A stretch of 64,000 nucleotides of DNA from contig JAHLEZ010000001.1 of the NCBI GenBank assembly GCA_020726505.1, positions 5,704,001-5,768,000 on the forward strand, written 5' to 3'. This DNA is from Leptodontidium sp. MPI-SDFR-AT-0119. Its lineage: Eukaryota > Ascomycota > Leotiomycetes > Helotiales > Leptodontidiaceae. The position numbers and the translations under genes were made by a program. The notes below the pieces were generated by a model that was given only the letters and a program-made list of their open reading frames with translations, was not told the DNA's origin and ran no database searches. This document shows, in pieces, positions 23,198 to 34,550 of this stretch. The stretch's first letter is position 1. Each line of letters opens with the position of its first letter.

Positions 23198-24400
23198 CTA
23201 ACGTCTCCGAACCTCTCCACTGGCACGTCTGCGATCGAGTCTCTTAACTACAGCTCCGAGCACAGCTTTCAGGATGCCGTCGCCCGTCAGACCGATACCG
23301 CCATCGCTCGAGCTGCGGCCCCCTGTCCACGTCACCGTATCGACGATGTCCCGAACTCCACCCTCAACCAACTCGCTAAGCCCATCATCAAGCTCCTCAA
23401 GCGCCTCCTTAGCACCCTCCTCATTGCCAACCTGGAAGAACTGCACGCCGACCTGGAAAGGTGGCGCGTCGAGCTTATCAAGCTTCTTAGCTGCGGAAAG
23501 CAAGACGGACTCAACATCGTCGGATGGAACACCATCAGTCAAAACGATGAGATTGAGGGGTTTCAATTCACGACCTGCGGCCATTTCGATCTCGAGCTTG
23601 GTAAGGTAGGGTTTAAGGATGTTGTGGACCCGGATACCGGTCGGTGTTCCACCCTGCGGTCTGACACGCTCGAAGATCTCGTGGACGGTAGCGGCCCGCT
23701 TGATGCCTCTGTATCCACCAGGTGCGATACCCTCCGATGGGGCACCAGGGTTGGAGGACTTGTGGTTCATGAAGTAGACGTCGATGCCGTCTTCGTCGTG
23801 CTTGGTGACGATAGGCGCGATGGTCGATATAGCCTGTCCGACTTCTCGCCATGAGCGGCCTGCCATAGAGCCGGAATCATCGATGAGGAGAGTAGTGTCG
23901 AAAGTGCCGAGGAAGGAGTAGGGGTCTTCGCCACCGCTTGTTGTGGGTGCGGGGGTGGTGATTAGAGGTGGTAGTTCTGGGCCTGCTAGTTCTGAAATCT
24001 GGTTCTGGAGAGTAGGACCGGATTGGACTGTTGGCGAGGGGGTGTATGCTGGCGGTGGCTCGTTCGAGGGGACTGTGAAGGCGTTCATGCCTGGGCGATC
24101 TGGACGTCTGGTTGCGGGGGAGGGGTTGGTGAGAGGGCTTGGACTTCTCCGTCTTACGGCCTCGTCTCTATCTGCGAATGGGCTTCCCATATCGCCTGGA
24201 CCTCTGAATGTAGGTGTTGTAGGAGTGTTGAGATCAGAGTGAGCGCTGTGAACTGAGTTCGTTGTGGATCGCTGTGATGCGTTGCTTGATTTACGACCGA
24301 GTTTGCGGATGGAGCCAAAGAGGGAGCGGTTGGGTGCCGGCTCCGGTTGGAGACCCCATGCTGATCCTGTAGGCATGACGATGGTTGAGCGATGTGACAT
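23198..24400 (-). CDS. von Willebrand factor A domain protein with PY motif
   Basis: Single exon, 400 residues from the first ATG at 24400. The N-terminal 150 residues are Ser/Pro/Arg-rich and likely disordered. They contain PPPAYTPSP, a PPxY motif of the kind bound by WW domains of Rsp5/NEDD4 ubiquitin ligases. The vWA domain follows, with all three MIDAS parts visible: IDDSGSMAG (DxSxS), the threonine loop in PQGGTPTG, and VLTDGVPSDD. The C-terminus is basic (KRLDRRRASGEVRRR). Similar intracellular vWA proteins are widespread in ascomycetes, but I know no assigned function. A role in ubiquitin-linked trafficking is only a suggestion from the PY motif. Confidence 0.85.
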   Translation of the reverse strand: MSHRSTIVMPTGSAWGLQPEPAPNRSLFGSIRKLGRKSSNASQRSTTNSVHSAHSDLNTPTTPTFRGPGDMGSPFADRDEAVRRRSPSPLTNPSPATRRPDRPGMNAFTVPSNEPPPAYTPSPTVQSGPTLQNQISELAGPELPPLITTPAPTTSGGEDPYSFLGTFDTTLLIDDSGSMAGRSWREVGQAISTIAPIVTKHDEDGIDVYFMNHKSSNPGAPSEGIAPGGYRGIKRAATVHEIFERVRPQGGTPTGIRVHNILKPYLTKLEIEMAAGRELKPLNLIVLTDGVPSDDVESVLLSAAKKLDKLDAPPFQVGVQFFQVGNEEGAKEALEELDDGLSELVEGGVRDIVDTVTWTGGRSSSDGGIGLTGDGILKAVLGAVVKRLDRRRASGEVRRR

Positions 24401-25398
24401 ATGTTGTGAGTGTGAGTCTGAATGTATCAATAGAGTAAGTCACGAATCGTAGTGTGTAGATGGTATGGTATGGTATGTGGGGGTTTGTATGAAGAGGTGT
24501 GTATTCGGTGAGCAAGGTGAGCTCTTATACCGAATGTTGTTCAGTGATGTGAGACTCTGCCCAGATGTAGCCGCTCTCCGGTGAATGGCTTAAAGACGAC
24601 TGTGAGTCTGCCGCGGGCTATGTGGAGTCACGCCAATAGCACGCCACCTCTTTGTGTGATGTGTAGACTGCGTTCGGCTTTGTGATTTTACAAACGGCTC
24701 AGAGCCTTTCAACGAAGTGAGGTTGTCGTTGAACGACGAAGCGATATTGATTGGTCGCTTAGCGACTCAGCCTTGAACCCCTCGTTGACTGCGCATTACT
24801 GCGCCTCCAGCCCAACATCTGCTGGCACGCTTGGAACGAGGCAAACTTTGCCTTCTTGGGCTTGACACAGGTCACACAGGTCACACAGGTCATCTGTGAT
24901 GGTTTCACAGGCTGTGTGAAATGTGCCTTGAGAAAAGCCCTCGTTTTCGCCCCCATCTGAAACAGCTCCGCCTGCTGCCCCTTTCCACTGCGGGGTTACC
25001 TTTTGGTAAGCGAATATTGGTCAAGGAGCCAGGTACCGATTGATCCGACTAGACTAGCATCTCAAGGAAACGTACAACTAAGGTGTAGTTATGTTAAGAT
25101 GAAGCATTGGCCCGATTCTCCGGTTATGGGTCCTTGATTATTTGCAGTCATGTTGGAATAAATCAGGATGCACTTCGTGAGCAGGCAACGTAACACTCTT
25201 GGTCAAATGATTCCAAAACTCACCTAACCACACTCTGCACAATGTGCTGCCTGTTCTGCAGGATTCTTCCCAGCGGTTTCACGATATGTGCTGGGATGGA
25301 ATGACCTTGATGTAATAGTGAACAAACATGTTCAGACTGCTTTGCATTAAAATAATTATAACACCAACTTTTGCCTATACAAATTGCAGCCGCATTAA
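24401..25398. other. Intergenic with a cluster of short inverted repeats
   Basis: 998 bp. From about 24,700 to 24,930 there are several perfect short hairpins, such as agtcgctaagcgact-type and AGGCAAA/TTTGCCT, plus a 9-bp tandem (24865-24891). No coding sequence was seen. It may be the remnant of a small mobile element. Confidence 0.4.
24865..24891. repeat. 9-bp tandem repeat, 3 copies
   Basis: Three exact head-to-tail copies of acacaggtc, inside the hairpin-rich intergenic stretch. Confidence 0.9.
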
Positions 25399-26376
25399 CT
25401 AACAATCTTGATACCAGTTGTCCAGGTTCATATTTTTCAACAGCGTTGAGAAATCTGCATCAGTCGACGTGTCGCAAAAGGTGGTATTGTCAGCAGAGCT
25501 GATTCTTGGAGCCGACTTCGGATATTCGATGTGGAAGACAGGCTTGTTGTTCGTGATGAATGGCGTGAAGGAGTCACACTCGTCGTACTGGACGCACTGC
25601 TCGTTGACCTGCCACTGCATCATGGGCAGGGTAGAATTGACGATTCCTCCGGCGTTCTTGAGGCCAATGGACATGTTGCGGCTGTGGGCTTCGATGGCCA
25701 TGAAGGTCATAAAGTCCACGGCACTCTCCTTTGTGAGATCGAACCCAGTATCATTGTCATATCCATCCACGTTATCCGGGTCCACGCCATCGCAGCCCTT
25801 AGTCTTTGCGAGTTCGATCCGAGTTGTCATGATCTTGCGAACGTTGGTGGAGCTGGTGTTGAGCCACCACTCTCCCGGCCATCCGTCTAGGCCCTTGCCA
25901 TAGTCACTCTTCTCGAAATCGCTCGAATCAGGTCGGAAATCCTCGTAACTTCCAGCAGAGAAGTAGCAGATGACCTTGCGGCCGAGGGAGTGAAGGTTGT
26001 CAATGGTGGATTTAGGGTTGGTGAAAAGATCGATGTCGTAGACGGCAACGTCGGGTGTGGTGTCGTTCAGAGCATACTGGAGCACGATTTGCCAGGAAGT
26101 ACCGGCCTCAGGTCTCCAGAAGGTACCTTCGGTGGCGTTGGTGTTGTTGACGGGTGGTGGTTGAGGGCTGTTATCCCCTCCTCCTCCTCCTCCTCCGCCA
26201 CTGTTGCGCGTCAGGCCCACCCCGAGCCCAACTCCAAGTGCGATGGCTATTACGAGAATGACAGAGCCGAGGATGATCCAAAAGCGTTTCCCGAAACGGG
26301 ATTTCTGTGGAATAGACATTTCGTGCTCGGGTTTGAGTTGCTGGTGTTGAGAGAACCACGGCCAGGAGGGTGACAT
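25399..26376 (-). CDS. GH114 glycoside hydrolase (endo-alpha-1,4-polygalactosaminidase-like), membrane-anchored
   Basis: Single exon, 325 residues. GH114 enzymes cut alpha-1,4-linked galactosamine polymers such as the galactosaminogalactan of fungal biofilms; Aspergillus Ega3 is the known example. A single membrane span (IILGSVILVIAIALGVGLGV) at about residues 35-54 puts the catalytic part outside the cell as a type II protein. A poly-Gly linker then leads to the domain: VAVYDIDLF, VICYFSAGSYEDFRPDSSDF and CDGVDPDNVDGYDNDTGF, rich in the conserved acids of the family. Five or more Asn-X-Ser/Thr sites fit a secreted domain. No galactosaminogalactan synthesis genes are next to it. A second ATG at 26319 is possible. 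Confidence 0.88.
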   Translation of the reverse strand: MSPSWPWFSQHQQLKPEHEMSIPQKSRFGKRFWIILGSVILVIAIALGVGLGVGLTRNSGGGGGGGGDNSPQPPPVNNTNATEGTFWRPEAGTSWQIVLQYALNDTTPDVAVYDIDLFTNPKSTIDNLHSLGRKVICYFSAGSYEDFRPDSSDFEKSDYGKGLDGWPGEWWLNTSSTNVRKIMTTRIELAKTKGCDGVDPDNVDGYDNDTGFDLTKESAVDFMTFMAIEAHSRNMSIGLKNAGGIVNSTLPMMQWQVNEQCVQYDECDSFTPFITNNKPVFHIEYPKSAPRISSADNTTFCDTSTDADFSTLLKNMNLDNWYQDC

Positions 26377-27357
26377 GATAAACGAGGGACGTGTCAGCTC
26401 AAGTAAGTACTGTTGTAAGCTCGACTGGGTGAAGAGGAAGAGGAAAGAAAAACAGCTCGCAGATGCGGGGAGGCAGCTGAGATATAAGAATGGAATGAAA
26501 AGAGGAGAAGTGCCGCTGAGGTGTTTATTAGGTACTCAATAGGAGGGCACCAGCAAATACAGCACAGCAAAGCAAAGCGAAGACTAATTAGCCCAAGCGG
26601 GCTTCCGTGCGAGCATCCAGGCTCCGAGAAGTTAGGAAGCATTGCTATTACTGTGCATCCAGGGACTCCAGGGACTCGATTCAGGGCTCGAGTGCCGGTA
26701 GGGTTGTAGTGCAGTGGAGTCTGACAATCACGCCAGCACTAACTCAATGAATACGAACCTAAAGATCAATAATTTGTTTCTGAAGAGTCTTAGCCTGAAA
26801 GATGTTGTGCTGTAAGCGGCGAGTGCAGTGCAGTGACTGCAACCTATAAAAAGCATCCCTGCTCCTTAAGTTCCATTCTACTCCTGGCGCTCCTCCTACA
26901 TCGAAGTACCAAGAGACTCTACTCAGCTCTGATAGGCCCAACAGTTAAGTTTTCTGCAAGTCTTTCTCACCCCGGCCAGGCTGAACATTCGTCACTCTCG
27001 ACAGGGCAGAGGGCCAAAGGCGGGGCAGCCAGCCACTGGAGGCGACGGCGACCTTGGCTTTGGGACTTTCCAGGGCAGGGCAGGGCAGGGCGCCCGCCCG
27101 ATTAAGCAAGCAAGTCGTGGTCATGTCATAGTCGTGATATCGGACATCAGCCTACTATTGTACCTACTCATTCACATTCACAGCCCAAACCCAAACCGAA
27201 ACACAGTCATCATTGCAGAATATCACTCACCACGGCGCGCCTGAATTTCCTGTCAGCTCCTGGAGCAAGCACATCGCAGAGACGAAGGAGCCGTTTCTCA
27301 GCGACTGTGGATTTCGTCGACGGCCCCGCGCAACAACAACCACCACCATCAACCACG
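26377..27357. promoter_or_regulatory. Shared promoter region of GH114 and patatin-like genes
   Basis: 981 bp between divergent starts. Contains simple-sequence runs: agcacagcaaagcaaagcg near 26560 and four cagggs at 27071-27090. No core element was identified. Confidence 0.35.
27071..27090. repeat. CAGGG tandem, 4 copies
   Basis: A 5-bp simple repeat in the divergent promoter. It is followed by a GC-rich cgcccgcccg run. Confidence 0.9.
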
Positions 27358-29278
27358 ATGGAAAACAATCGCGCAATGCGGCGGAAGGATACCACGAAGG
27401 GTCCTCCTCTTCGCATTCTATCTCTAGGTAGGGATACCCATCTGGTCTATCATCTGAACCGAGTACTGACAGAGTACAGATGGAGGTGGCGTACGGGGTT
27501 ACTCGATGCTCATTATCATCCAAGAGCTCATGCACCGAACATATGTTGAGACCGAAGGAAAGGCGCCTCGCCGAGACCAGATTCCAAAACCGGCAGATCA
27601 TTTCGACCTCATCATCGGTACTGGAACGGGCGGCTTGATCGCGATCATGTTGGGAAGGCTGCGGCTGGATTTGGAGACTTGCAAGGAAGTCTATGTTCAG
27701 ATGACGCAGAAGGTTTTTGAGACGGATAAAACGATCGCTGGAATACCTTATCGTTCGACACTATTCAAAGCTTCGAAGTTGGAGGAGGCTATTCGGCAGT
27801 GTGTGAGGGAACATACAATACTCGAGCGTGAAGGCAATGATGGGGAGGAGCCTGAAGGACTTGGCAACCTTCACAGCCCGATGAGTCCACTCAACAGAAA
27901 TGGCCCTCGCCGGCACGCAAGTAATGCAAGTGTGGCAAGCTTCAGTGCAAGGAGTCCCTCCAGCTATACAAGTAGGCCGATGATGGGTCTAAGATATGGC
28001 AACGCAGATGCTTCTCTGTACGATACTCGAGAGAATAGAACCAAGACGTGAGTATTCGTCTCTGTACACATTTCTACAAAGCTAACAAAACATAGTGCGG
28101 TTACTGCAATTTATCAAGGCACTCCCAAGGGTGGTCTCCCAGCAATTCTACGATCATATGATTCACGAAAAGAACCCTCCCCAGAATTTGACTGCGCGAT
28201 TTGGCAAGCAGGAAGAGCTACATGTGCGACTGGTCTTGCATTCAAGCCTATTCAAGTTGGACAGTCCATGTTTATCGATGAAGGTGCAGGACAATATAAC
28301 CCGGCACCATTTGCTCTGGATGAGGCATGCGTGAACGAATGGCCAGGTCGAGATATTGGAGTTTTTGTCAGCATCGGGACTGGAAAACGGCCATCTGGAA
28401 GCGACAACAACTCACATCTCTGGTACGAAGGATTTATGGGTGAATTTGCAGAAGCCAGACGGAGACTTATTTCCAAGATTGAGGGCTGCGAGGAAACGCA
28501 TCAGTACATGGTACGGGAAGGACTCGCTAAACGCCAAGTCAACATTGAAAATTACTATCGATTCAACGTCGAGATGGGCGTGGGAGAATTCGGCATGAAT
28601 GAGTGGAATCGCCTAGCAGATATCAGTACCGGAACGAGGAGATATTTAGGCAAGAGCGAAGTCCAAAGAATGAACATCGAAGCTGCAGCAAAGCTGGCTA
28701 AGATTCTTCGAGCAAAGGCACGATTTGAGAGCGAAAAGACAGGCGGAATGATGAGCTACCAAGACATGGCCCTCCCGGACGTACCAGAAGCGTACCCGAA
28801 CGCTGTTGAACTCCCAGCCGACATCCCCATTCAACCCGCACGTAGCCCACCTCCTCGTCCATCCTACGAATCTGGCCACCATGATACCCTTGAGGTCCCT
28901 GGGTACAAACAAACCACGTCCCCCCGCACCTCAGCAGAAAACCAATCTCGTCATTCTCCTCGCAACTCTAACTCCAACGTCCAAGACCCCAACCAAGATC
29001 GCCTAGTCTTCCACGCCCCAACCCCAAGCGAATATCGCACCGCAGGCGGAGCAGATAAGATCGCTATTACGAGCCTCGATGAACACCCTCAACCACTCCC
29101 AAAGAAACAACCAATTCGCGTGGAACCTCCACCTCTACCACCCAAAACACCTATCCAGGATCCGAATGGCAACGGGCCAATGGGCGGTAGACCGAGACCA
29201 CCACTTCCGTACCCGACTGATGATAGACCGCCGCCTGTAGCCAACATGGCTAGGAAACCAGATTACAAGGGTCGATGA
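27358..29278 (+). CDS. Patatin-like phospholipase-fold protein lacking the nucleophile serine
   Basis: Exons 27358..27427, 27480..28047 and 28096..29278 give 606 residues. The patatin fold is clear: ILSLDGGGVRGYSML (oxyanion loop, residues 20-34), FDLIIGTGTGGLIAIMLGRL, and FIDEGAGQYNPAP. In active patatins the nucleophile loop is G-x-S-x-G. Here the codon for residue 72 (27623-27625) is gga, so the loop reads GTGTG. The catalytic aspartate is kept but the next residue is Glu instead of Gly. This predicts an inactive or altered enzyme. The Ser/Arg-rich insert (about 140-185) and the long Pro-rich tail (about 410-606) look disordered. Some fungal paralogues may share GTGTG, so this may be a conserved pseudoenzyme rather than decay. 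Confidence 0.88.
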
Positions 29279-30163
29279 AGAGAAAATAAACGAACGGAAC
29301 GATAAAACCGGGCATGTTTGGATGAAGGGATTTTGAAATATGGCGTACCAAGGACTTGATTGGGTTGAAATGGATGGAACTGGCATACCTAAATGATGCT
29401 GTGAAATTCTTGGAGTTTCGGATTCGTTGGGTATACCTCTTCTGTTGGTCTTCTTTTTTTGGCATTGTCATTTGTACATTGGACTGGCGTTTTTAAGTGA
29501 CCTGGGAAGGGTCGGAAAGATGAAATAGGATAAGATAAGATAGGATACAGTAGGGTAAGATATGACATGACATGATATAATGAAGCCATGTGAAAGAGTC
29601 TTCATTTCTAGTGTCCAAAATCGCCTCCACATTTACAGTCCTTGTTTAAATCATTGCAGATTCTTCTTTTCATTTACACCGTAGAAAAAAAGAGGCTTAC
29701 CCAACATCGAGGCTGCCGATGAGACCCCTGATGTATCATGACTTATTCACTTGCACCTCGTACAATACAAGTAAGCGAGGCGGTCCTGAACCCCTGAAGT
29801 GGCACAGCACAGCATAGCACAGTCAGGCTAAATATGAATGTGAGGCTGAGGCTGAGGCTGGAGCTTGATATTCAGGGGAACATGAGTTACACGATACGAC
29901 TCCTCGACAAACTAATGTAAGACGTTGACGTGGGCTCTTCACAATACTTCTTGTTGATTCCGAGCACTCACTCGCTCATACTCTCTGTCTCAACTCGACT
30001 AATCGCCAGGGCATTCAACGCACCTTCGCAAGAGCCGCGCATCGTTCGCCTGAGTTCCCCAATCCAATCGGCCCTTAACCAAATCAATTTTGATATCGAT
30101 ATTCATCACACCAAACCCCCTGCCTAGCTAGACTAGCCGCAGATCCCAAATACCTACTCCGGT
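29279..30163. other. Intergenic with GATA-rich and GCTGAG simple repeats
   Basis: 885 bp between the patatin 3' end and the NIPA start. It has a gata/taga-rich run (29526-29580), gcacagcatagcacag near 29803 and three ggctga units near 29841. No gene was seen. Confidence 0.45.
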
Positions 30164-31666
30164 ATGCGCGACGAATACATTGGCGTAGGTCTCGCCGTCT
30201 TCGGCTCCTTCATCATCGGATCCAGCTATGTGATAACCAAGATGGGTCTCGGCGATGCTAGCGAGCGACATGGTTTCAAGGGCGATGGGTATGAGTACGT
30301 TAAGAGCCCGATGTGGTGGGGTGGAGTATGTGTTTACTTTCCTTGCGTACTTGCACTTATATACAGCACATGTATAACATATACGCATAACATACATGCA
30401 TATATGTTACCCTCCCCCAAACCTCCCAAAAGAAAAAAAAATGAGAAGTTGTAAACTTATAGTGGTGTTCATACTGTACTGTACTGATTGGCAAACAGAT
30501 GATCACACTCGTCGTAGGCGAGATCTTCAATTTCGCGGCATATGCTTTCGCCCCAGCTGTGCTAGTCACGCCTCTAGGCGCGCTGAGTGTCCTCACTGCT
30601 ACGGTGCTAGGCGCGTACTTCCTCAAGGAGAGACTAGGGCACCTAGGGAAGTTGGGGTGTGTGTTGTGCGTTGTTGGGTCTGTGTTGATCGTAGCGAATG
30701 CCCCTGCCGAGAGGGATATCCAGACCGTGGATGAGATTTTGGAGCTGGCTGTGCAACCTGGTGAGATTACTCTCCTCTTTGTGCTATGTTGAATATGGAT
30801 GTTCAAATCCAGAAAGCTTTCAGTAGTTCGGGTTGAGGTTGTGAGTGGCACCAAAACTACTTAACTAACATCCTCACCAGGCTTCCTCCTCTTCTGCCTC
30901 CTAACAACCATCTTCACCCTCATGATGATCTACCTCATCTGTCCACAACACGGCACCTCCAACCCCTTACACTACCTCTCCGTCTGCGCCGCCACGGGCG
31001 CCATCTCCGTCATGGCGTTGAAATCATTCGGCATCGCCCTCAAACTGACGTTCGCTGGATCGAACCAGTTCACCCGTCCGTCGACTTATCTCTTTGCTGC
31101 AGTGGCGGTGTTTTGTATAGCCGTGCAGATGAAATATTTTAATAAGGCTTTGAATACGTTTCCACAGTCTGTGTAAGTCTGAACTCACCACCGAAATGCG
31201 AAATGTACTACAGTGAAAATTTTTGCTGATGATACGATTAGTGTGAGCCCGATATATTGTAAGTGCAACGTTATGTCTCGTCGTATTGTCTGTTGAGGAA
31301 CGCCTGATGCCTGCTTCATCCCTTCTCTCTGGATATCTCGATAGCACACTCTATTTCTCTCTCCGTCCCCGACCCAAAGAAAATACACTAACTTCCCCCT
31401 CCTACCTAGACGTAACATTCACAACCGGCGTCCTCACCGCCTCATTCGTGCTCTTCCAAGGTTTCAACATGACAAGCGTGATCGAGACGACGCGTCTTCT
31501 ATGCGGTTTCATGATCATCTTCTGTGGTGTCTACATGCTTAATTATCCTTCCTCGAATAAGGAGTCGTGTCGTGGAGGGGAATATGATTTTGAACTTGTC
31601 CCTGGGGGTGAGGTTCGGGATGATCTGAGATCTGGGGAGGGAGAACGGGGACAGGAGGGGGGATGA
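30164..31666 (+). CDS. NIPA-type magnesium transporter (DUF803 family)
   Basis: Exons 30164..30325, 30499..30760, 30881..31172, 31242..31258 and 31410..31666 give 329 residues. NIPA proteins are multi-span membrane proteins that move Mg2+ and sit in plasma or endosomal membranes. Visible features are the N-terminal span with SYVITKMGL, the conserved EIFNFAAYAFAPAVLVTPLG block, the ALSVLTATVLGAYFLKE helix, and later KYFNKALNTFPQ plus VSPIYYVTFTTGVLTAS. The tail is acidic, Gly-rich and cytosolic. The fourth exon is only 17 nt and encodes most of VVSPIYY, the conserved loop, so skipping it would shift the frame. Confidence 0.93.
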
Positions 31667-32788
31667 GATGAGGTGTGATGTGAATGGACATGAGAAGTAA
31701 GGTTGCTGCTAAAGTACATAAAGCGGGATAAAACTTGGCGGCGAGGAAGAGGCCGGGATCGAGGTAATACTCGCGGGGTGGGGTTGGAGTGAGATACAGG
31801 ACGGTACATGTGTAGATGTAAGATTGAGATAATACCACCGTACAAAACAAAACACTTGAAGTTCTCGAGGTAATCCAATCTCATCCCTCCGAGTCCCAGA
31901 AATGTCACGGATAAATAGTCATACATACGAGTAGACATCTCTTCACCAAGCAATTGGAGAGTGATAAGAGAAACTATCCACGTCGTTCGTTTCCTTGTGT
32001 GTTTTCCTTTTTGGGGTAATATCCAAAATAAGCGAGACCCCTGAGACCAAGGGGTATTTGCCTCAGAAGTGATGAAAGAATCTTGTGACTTTGTGAGAAG
32101 AAATGTCAATTGAAGCACAAAGCTATTTAGAATTTTTGAAGGTATCGGTCTGGCAATCTCGGTGGAAATGACACAGCAGGAGAACTAATATTGCTTACTT
32201 CCAGTTTAACTGCTGTAAGAAGAAAGTACAGCAATATTAGGCATGGCAGAGACACAAGTGACTTCCGCATGGAATAACACACATGAGTCAACACTCTCAA
32301 TGGAACGAAGGTACAGTCAGTATGTACGATGGCACTAGCCCCGGGAATAGACAGACAGATACATCCGATTTCACCAGAACCAGGGAAAGTAAAGCCAGCA
32401 AAAGACATGATCTGCCAAAAAGCCCAGCAAAACTTTTTCCTAATACACCCACTCTCAACCAGTAAAAGTGCGTGCATGCATGCATGAGCTGAAATCTATA
32501 GTCCTGACCCCATCATCCGATGAGTAGCGTACTGTTTACCTCCAACACAAACCCAAATATGTGTGACAAAAATTCCAACAGGTCCTCCGGGTATCATGCA
32601 TTCGATCCGCCCCAAACCAAGGATGTTTCCCACTCCTCAGCCCTCACTTCCTACTTTCCCAGTATGCCAGACCCAACATTTCGTTTTTTAATTTTTTGAT
32701 CATGTCATTTCCTGTCCCAATTTTCCGAGTTTTTGGATTTTAAGAACTTTTTTAACTTCGTGAATTCGCTCCCAGACCCAATCCCACA
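31667..32788. other. Intergenic, convergent 3' ends
   Basis: 1.1 kb between NIPA and OXR1. Open frames on the minus strand (31.5-32.1 kb) have no family features and overlap the NIPA tail. Nothing else was seen. Confidence 0.45.
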
Positions 32789-33975
32789 TCACGAATTCCC
32801 AATAGTCCAAAGCTCCACACCTAGAATCTCAAACTTTTCCCCCTCTTCGCTCAGAGGCTCATTACCAAACGTCAAGCAATGACTGCTAATCCCCTTCTCG
32901 AACGTATCATCTAGCCAGAGCCCATAATGACCATCTCCACCACCAACGCTCAAGAAGCCCGTCTCGCAGAGCATCATGTAGTCATTGACGCCTGAGTAAG
33001 GGAATGCCTTGAAGCGGATTCGTTCTGGGGTGGAGATGCCGGAGTGGAAGTGTGGGTTTTGCGGGGATAAGAGCGAGGATGTTGATTGTGCGGGGGATGT
33101 TGGGTTATGATTTGGAGGGGGGAATGTTGGAGAGAGGAGGTTTGGAGGGCCGTGTGGTGAACCAACTGTTGTGCTGCGGGTGGCGTGGGTGGTGTCTGCT
33201 GAAGGGGGCGGAGGGAGGTTCGTTGGCATCGAGCTGGCTGTGAGTATCGAGGCGCGCCAGAGGAAACATTCGCCCGTACCGAAGTAATGCGGCGCTGGAT
33301 GTGGTGCTTCTGTTAGATAGGCGCCGAATAACTATGAATTCGAGTCAGCATGAGATAGTTCCATTCTCAAACATCTGGCTGGCAACGCCCCCAGCACCAA
33401 GAGGATTTGTCCTAAAAGACAAGGGGGAATCATACCCCGCCCTCCCCATCCTTCACAACCAACACGAATCCGTTTCTCAACCCTCGTAAGTCGTCACATT
33501 TCTTGTAGAGCGTCCCGAGACTGACGCCATCCTCCTCGAGACTATACACCAAATTCCACTCCTCGCATAACTGCAACCTCGCTGGTACGAGTAATCGAAT
33601 TTCCTCTGCCAACGCCTTGCTCAACATCCTCGCTGAAATGGGCGTGTTCGCATGGTAGCCTTTTAAATTGACGGGGTATAAAGGTGGTGGTTGGAAGGGG
33701 GAGGCCGTTCGGTAGGGAGGCGTGTACACGCCGTCCATGCCATTCACATGGTGCGGATGTGTTCTCGTGGCACCAAAGGTAGGAGAGTGTACAGGAGAGG
33801 TGTTCTTCGAAGACGAGGGCTCAGTCGAGAATCGTCGTAGTAGGCCTGTCACGGCGTGGGATACTGTAGAGGGCATGGACCAGGAAGAGGCAGCGGGGAG
33901 GGAGGGAGGTCGTGATGACGTATTTTCTTGGTAGTTTCGTGACATTTCCGTGGAGGATCGTGTTGTTTTGTTCAT
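32789..33975 (-). CDS. oxr1: Oxr1, TLDc-domain oxidation resistance protein
   Basis: Exons complement(33436..33975) and complement(32789..33331) give 360 residues. Oxr1 protects against oxidative damage, and in yeast it also promotes disassembly of the V-ATPase. The TLDc domain is spread over both exons: GVSLGTLYKKCDDL, NGFVLVVKDGEGG joined across the intron to LFGAYLTEAPHPAPHYFGTG, then ECFLWRAS, RFKAFPYSGVNDYMM and DGHYGLWLDDTFEKGISSHC. A Pro/Ser-rich insert of about 65 residues interrupts the domain, a feature I associate with fungal Oxr1. The N-terminal 80 residues are Ser/Pro-rich. Starts at 33975 and 33945 are both possible. Confidence 0.93.
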
Positions 33976-34550
33976 AATTTGTTTAAAGTTGTACGGGAGG
34001 GTAGGATTTTATGTGAAGCCTTCCTTGCCTGTGGCGGGGTTGACTGATGCCCTGATTGTGATTATTAAGTTGTTGCTGTCCCTTCCAAAGCTCGTGGTCG
34101 TGGCGTGGCCTGATGGGGATCGGGATGTTTATCCGCCTTGCGCCTGGAAGCTGAATGGGGCAATGATTGGCTGTTGCTGGAATGGTTGGTGCAACATGGG
34201 TCTTGGTGGACGACGAGGCTGGCTGCATCATCGGCACATCCATTGCCAAGAGGAAATGACACACGATCAAATGTTAACCTTTCTGTCCTTCAGTGCAAGA
34301 AGTCATTTGAAAAGTCAATGTTTTGGGTTAATAGAATTTGTCTCTAAGAGGGAGCTCTAATTCATCTAGCTCTACCTGTTGCTACAATTTATGGAGAAAA
34401 AGAGCCGACCCGCCAGAGTTACAATGCGTTTTCAGACCATCCTGTACTCCAATACACACTGCCGTAAACTTTTGTTGTCATAAAGATGGGGTAACGCAGC
34501 GCAATTCAATCGCTGTCTAGCACCAACCAGAAACACTTGGGTATCATCTT
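33976..34550. promoter_or_regulatory. OXR1 promoter; intergenic to ornithine aminotransferase
   Basis: 575 bp upstream of OXR1 and downstream of the aminotransferase. No distinct motif was seen. Confidence 0.35.

Noticed and set aside
27227..27601. 124-residue minus-strand frame
   Set aside because: Overlaps the patatin-like exons on the opposite strand, and no family features were seen.
30357..30854. 165-residue minus-strand frame
   Set aside because: Antisense to NIPA exon 2 and its introns.
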